Shown here: positions 59,297 to 64,000 of the stretch, piece by piece
Layout: every line of letters starts with the position of its first letter
Position numbering within the stretch: position 1 is the stretch's first letter
NCBI GenBank assembly: GCA_019916065.1
Contig: CM034242.1
Span: 9,368,879 to 9,432,878 of the forward strand
Origin: Vitellaria paradoxa
Lineage: Eukaryota; Streptophyta; Magnoliopsida; Ericales; Sapotaceae
Direction of reading: 5' to 3'
Length of the DNA: 64,000 nt
Notes under the pieces: model-generated
Database searches by the model: none
Told to the model about the DNA's origin: nothing
What the model saw: only the letters and a program-made list of their open reading frames with translations
Program-made: the position numbers and the translations under genes

Positions 59297-61141
59297 ACTT
59301 ATCGTTCCACAATGTGGATTTACACCCCAAGTGTAAGGTGGTTCGATGTAACAATTTAAATTTGTAACGATGAAGTATCGATCGTACCCACAAGGAGAGG
59401 CGTTGTTAACTCACAATTCTTCTTCTCTTATTTAGTAGGTGTCACACAAGAAAAAAAAAAAAAAAACAAAGAAAATTGGTTTAAGTTTGAAAATGAAACC
59501 TACTTAAGCATTTTGTCAAACACCTAGGAGGTGGCAATTAAATCTAATTTGAAATTATCAAAGCAAATTTGATTAAACTAAAACAACTATAAGAAGGACT
59601 TGGATTAAACCAATTCAAGTAATGATTTCTATAGATTTTCAAGGAGAACAATGACTAACTAATTTGGTTAAAAATCAAATTTACTTGGTTGTTGTTCTAG
59701 ATCAAACACTTAAGAGTGCAATAATCTATATAGATTACATGAGAGTTTTAGGTGAGAATCCACATACAAAATCCTTAAGATTGGACATGAAAATCCCAAC
59801 CAAATAACTCACATGTAATGAACATGGAATATACAATCAAGAGTTAATTTAGTAATATCAACTAGTGATTTCAAATAATCCAAACAAACTAATCATCATT
59901 CAATAAATCCAAACAAAATTAAACATTGAAGCACAATTAAGAACAATGGTTGAAAGATTTGGTAATACCACTCAGTTCATGTAATTGAAAACCTAAATCA
60001 AACACTTAGAATACATAACCAATAAAAAATATATATAAGTCCTATATTAGCAATCCACATACAATTTCTCAAAGAAGTGCATGAGAATTCTAATTAGCAA
60101 CTCATATATAATCTATATAAGCTATACAAATAAGGCTAGAACTAGAGTTAACAATTAACAATTTTAATAGATACAACCATTTCAACCATCATTCGTCGAA
60201 GATTTAAACATTAAAAAGTAAAATACCTTGAAAATCCACATACATCATCTACTCTCCTTAATTTGAATCCAAGCAAGACAACTAGTCACGCATAATGAAA
60301 ATAGAAATACTTGAAAATGAACCAATTCTATTCATAAGCTAGAAATTCTGATACAAAAATTCAAAGAAATAAAGCTTGATCCATTTTCTTTCTCTAAAAC
60401 TCTCTTTACAAAAGGAAATCTAAAAACCTAAAATATAACTAATTGTCTCCTTATCCAAACGACCTCACTCGTCTATATATAATACAATACAAAAAAGTAC
60501 TTAATTGCCTTTTTACCAAAAGTTGAATTACAGAATTTTCACATCACAGGTTGGTTCGAACAAGCTGATAATTCGAACTAGTTTCCAAGACTTAGTCATT
60601 TTTGCTCCAGTTGGACCTTGCATGGCTTCTATTGATCGAACTAACGTTAGAACAAGGGTTGGTTCGAACAAATGTTCAAGCCAAACGTCCATACTTAGAA
60701 TTTTTTTCTCGCCTCGAAGTGTTGTTGCCCTTCTGTTGATCGAACAAAAGTTTGAACCAAATGTGATTCAAACAAGGGTTCAAATAACTTTTCCTTAGTA
60801 AATTTTTTGTCTGCACCAGCTTCTATTGTTCTAATCATGGCTCGAACAGCCTGTGGTTCGAGTAAGGATTCAAACCACTTTTCTCCACACTTAGCCGATT
60901 CTGCTGTTGTTTCATTTGTTGTGCCTTCTGTGGTTAGAACAAAGGTTTGAATAGATTGTGGTTTGAACACTTGATTTTCTACATTTTGGTCCAATTTTTG
61001 TTATTTTCATCCCAAACACCTGCAATTCACAAGAAATTCTTATTAATATGTTAAAACTCATTTTCTCCTCTTTTTAAAATATAAATTTACCTAACAACCC
61101 ACAATTTAAGGTTTATAATTGTACTTCTCATAGTATAATCA
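59297..61141 (-). repeat. Family R repeat, inverted copy inserted in copia pol
   Basis: The host reading resumes exactly at cctactcttgaggcaccg, and cctact occurs on both sides (59291-59296 and 61142-61147), a likely 6-bp target duplication. The insert, read on the minus strand, matches the + copy at 42841-48890 without its CACTA. It includes a TATA-like atatataga at about 60474, a long leader and a terminal hairpin ttacacttggggtgtaa. Segment 60540-60980 repeats ttcgaacaa/gttcaaacc words several times. No protein frame is credible. Confidence 0.75.
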
Positions 61142-61147
61142 CCTACT

Positions 61148-62660
61148 CTTGAGGCACCGTTATGGAAAGAAGCCATTGAAAGTGAAATTGAATTCATCAG
61201 TAATAACCACACTTGAGAACTGGTAAATCTTCCACCAGGAAGTAAACCCTTAGGTTATAAATGGATCTTCAAGAGAAAGATGAAAGCTGATGGATCCATT
61301 GATAAATACAAGGCAAGGCTTGTAGTCAAAGGCTATAGACAAAAAGAGAGAGAGACTATTTTGATACATACTCACCCGTTACAAGAATAACATTCATTTG
61401 TATGTTAATTGCTTTTGCAACATTGTATAACCTTCAAATACATCAAATGAACGTAAAGACGACATTCTTAAATGGGGAATTGGATGAGAAAATTTTAATA
61501 AAACAACTCGAAGGGTTTGTGGTTCCAAGCTAAAAAAATAAAGTATACAAACTTGTTAAGTCTCTTTATGGACTTAAACAAGCATCTAAGTAATGGCGTG
61601 AAAAAATTTACAATGTTATGATGTCAAATGGTTTTCACATTAATAAATGTGATAAATGCGTTTATGTGAAAAATATTTCGAATGGATATGTCATTGTATA
61701 TCTTTATGTGAATGATATGATTATCATATGTAGCAATAATGATATCATTAAAGCTACTAAAAAAATACTAGCTAGTAAGTTCGACATAAAATACTTACGT
61801 GTTGTAGATATTATACGTGGTGTGAAAATCACCAAAACATCTGATGGATATGTTTTATCTCAATCACATTATATCAAGTAAATACTTGATAAATTTATCA
61901 GAGATGATTGTAACATAATGTGAACACCTATTGATATGAATCTTCATCTCACAACGAATACTAAAAATTGCATATCACAATTGGAATATTCTCGAATAAT
62001 AAGTAGTTTAATGTATCTCATGAACTGCACTCGTCCGAATATCGCTTACTCAGTGAGCAAATTAAGTAGATACACCAGTAATCCAAAGTAAGCCACTGGA
62101 AGGCAATAGTTAGATTAGTTAGATATCTAAGATATACTCCCAACTATGAGTTACAATATACTAGATATCTAACTATACTAGAAGGGTATAGTAATGCTAA
62201 CTGGATTTTTGACATTAGAGACACAAAGTCCACCAGTGGATATGTCTTTACACTTGGGGTTGTAGTTATTTCATGAAAATCCTCTAAATAAACATGCATA
62301 GCTAGATCTACTATGACATCTTAGTTCATAACCTTAGATAAAGTTGGAGAAGAAGCTAAATGGTTTCATAATTTTTTAGAGGATATTCCTATGTGGTCAA
62401 AACCTGTGTCTACTATTTGCATATATTGTGATAGTCAATCAATAGTAGGAAAGGCGCAGAATAATATATATAATGGTAAGTCATGACATATATGTCATAG
62501 ACACTATACCGTGAGACAGTTGATCTTTAATGGAATAATAATCATTGATTATATAAGATTAAAGGATAATATCGCTGATCCTTTAACTAAAAGCTTAACT
62601 AGAAATCAAATGTATAATTCATCAAGGGGAATGGGTTTAAAGCCTATAAATTGAGAATCA
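61148..62660 (+). pseudogene. copia reverse transcriptase and RNase H remnant
   Basis: RT motifs in order: EAPLWKEAIESEIEFI, PLGYKWIFKRKMKADGSI, YKARLVVKGY, KLVKSLYGLKQASK, and YLYVNDMIIICSNN, where the catalytic YVDDM has become YVNDM, losing an active-site Asp. RNase H follows with DSQSIVGKAQNNIYNGKS, NIADPLTKSL and SSRGMGLKP. Multiple stops occur. In an active element this part copies RNA into DNA; here it is inactive. Confidence 0.9.
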
Positions 62661-63277
62661 CCACAATGGCAATCTAACCTAGCTAGCTGGAGATCCTAAG
62701 ATTTAGGTTCAAAGGGACAACCGAATTGTGGGAGTGCTCGTTAAGATCACTAAGTAATTAATTCCTCTACTATTTTCTATGTTGAAATGAATAGTGATGA
62801 CCTGAACTGTGTGTTAAGATAATCTTTACTTCTAATGATCTTTATATCTTAGAAATCCAAGTGAGGTATGATTTTTTTTTTTTTTTTGGTAAGTACAAGT
62901 GAGGTATGATAAGATACTCTTACTAAGAGATCACCCATATTAAGTGTGAAGGGGCCATTTTTATGAGAATGGATAAGATTACATTCTCTAGAGCACTCAA
63001 CTAAATTACCAAGCATGTCCAATGCCAAAATAGACAGAATCAAAAGAACCAAACTTTGTCGGAGAAGAGCTGTGTGAATATTATTATCTTGGTTTACATA
63101 AAAGGTGAACAGCTCAAGACATTAAGTTCACTAGTTAGCAAATAAATCCGATAATATATTACCAAAGAAGGTTCAAAACCTAAAGCTACCTATCCTGATG
63201 TGATAACTTTTCATTTGTACTCTATGTCGATTCAGCATCTGCATTTGTATTTCGGCTATTTTATTTATAGGAGGGAT
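62661..63277. other. copia 3' noncoding region and polypurine tract
   Basis: Lies between RNase H and the 3' LTR. It holds a T run at 62872-62887 flanked by duplicated agtgaggtatgat words (about 30 bp apart) and ends in the polypurine tract. No gene. Confidence 0.55.
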
Positions 63278-63863
63278 TGTTATGAATTTTGGGGTTCAAT
63301 GATTTCATCCTTGTATTTTTTAGGCTTGGATAATTCTTCGGCCCATTAGCCCAATCCAACCACTAGCCCAGTCCAACCGTTATCTCCAAAACTATGTCAT
63401 TTTGGAATGTCCCTTCCTCAATAGTTATGTTTGTTCTGTTAATAGATGCATCTCTTCATGAATGGTAGTGTTTATTTTTGCAATAGACATAACTAATAGC
63501 TATTTATTTAAACCTCCATTCTTGCATAAAAAACTGATTAGATTTTTGCATTAAAAATTCACTGCATATAAAGAATTTTTTGCATAGAGAAAAATTCATT
63601 TTGCATACAAAGAATACAAGTAGAGTTTTGGTTCACTAAAACACACAAATTGTCGTTTCCTTTTGTGTGCATGTGATCATTTTATCTTGTGAGATTGACG
63701 TCCATTAAAATCAAAAGCCTTGGGGAGGTGAATTCAATTTTAAGGATATAGTGTCCAACACTAGACTTGATTATAGTATATTTGAATTTTCCTCCTAAAA
63801 TTGTAAGTTTATATTTTTGCAATTTTTTTCCAAAAAATAGTGACTGATTCGGAACAATTTTTT
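63278..63863 (+). repeat. 3' LTR of the copia element
   Basis: Starts TGTTATGAATTTTGG directly after aggaggga and aligns with 49986-50570. The right limit is set where similarity fades, near gattcggaacaat..cgataat. Confidence 0.85.
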
Positions 63864-64000
63864 CGATAATTTTTATTCTTGTAATAATTAAGTGGGTAAC
63901 AAGTTCATAATACATATATTTGGATCAAAAAAATAAATATGACCTAGTAATAATTATATTATATATGGACTGCTAAGAAAGAATGTTGCTCAAGAGAGGG
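63864..64000. other. Flank after the copia element
   Basis: No feature is recognisable in the last bases of the window. Confidence 0.4.

Larger units (their letters stand above)
49986..63863 (+). mobile_element. Old Ty1/copia LTR retrotransposon with nested insertions
   Basis: Diverged LTRs (49986 to about 50570 and 63278 to about 63863) enclose gag, protease, integrase, reverse transcriptase and RNase H remnants in copia order. The 3' LTR opens TGTTATG after the polypurine tract aggaggga (63269-63276). The interior was later split by an LTR-like insert (about 50.7-51.8 kb), CACTA 4 (53475-57486) and family R (59297-61141). LTR divergence and stop codons show it is old and dead. Right LTR limits and the target duplication are not exact. 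Confidence 0.88.

Noticed and set aside
60695..60994. 99-codon minus-strand frame in family R
   Set aside because: It runs over the ttcgaacaa-type repeats and is not conserved in the + copy of the family.

Overview
The window looks like a gene-poor stretch of a eudicot nuclear genome. It is very AT-rich, its few real genes have GT-AG introns and plant-specific domains (ankyrin/PGG, expansin-like B), and most of it is transposon debris: CACTA, hAT, PIF/Harbinger-like and TIR elements, a copia element, a TRIM and a SINE. I cannot name the species from sequence alone. No bacterial, organellar, tRNA or rRNA genes were found.

Only two plausibly functional protein genes are visible, both on the + strand. 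The first (14.9-18.0 kb) encodes an ankyrin-repeat protein with a PGG membrane domain, of the BDA1/ACD6-like type. It lies in a local duplication history: its promoter block is repeated as an orphan at 3.3-6.0 kb, its second exon is partly duplicated inside the gene (15.8-16.25 kb), and a detached 3' tail of a third copy sits at 29.8-30.3 kb. The second (33.35-34.77 kb) is a complete four-exon expansin-like B gene of 252 residues. It too has an orphan second copy of its distal promoter, at 41.5-41.9 kb.

Region by region. 0.3-2.4 kb: two small TIR elements. 3.3-6.0 kb: segmental duplication copy A. 6.0-10.6 kb: tandem repeats and a dead hAT transposase with its 3' terminus. 10.6-14.9 kb: an LTR remnant, then duplication copy B leading into the ankyrin gene. 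20.0-29.8 kb: a decayed CACTA element with a tnp2 pseudogene and a second Transposase_24 ORF, split by a 1,076-bp TRIM on the minus strand. 30.3-32.4 kb: an element with TIRs of about 110 bp. 33.3-34.8 kb: the expansin-like gene. 35.6-38.1 kb: a tandem duplication and an isolated GC-rich hexanucleotide patch. 38.1-40.7 kb: a TIR-bounded element holding about 12 tandem units of about 146 bp, most of which carry a hairpin. 42.8-48.9 kb: a dispersed noncoding repeat (here 'family R') split by a 4.7-kb CACTA element that itself contains a SINE and a MITE. 49.1-49.8 kb: the 3' end of another CACTA family. 50.0-63.9 kb: an old copia retrotransposon whose gag is split by a 4.0-kb CACTA element and whose integrase/RT junction is split by a second, inverted copy of family R.

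The most unusual structure is the hairpin tandem array at 38.5-40.2 kb. The best-supported mobile elements, with exact termini and target-site duplications, are the TRIM, the two CACTA elements, the SINE and three TTA-flanked MITEs. All were read by eye; no alignment or database search was run.
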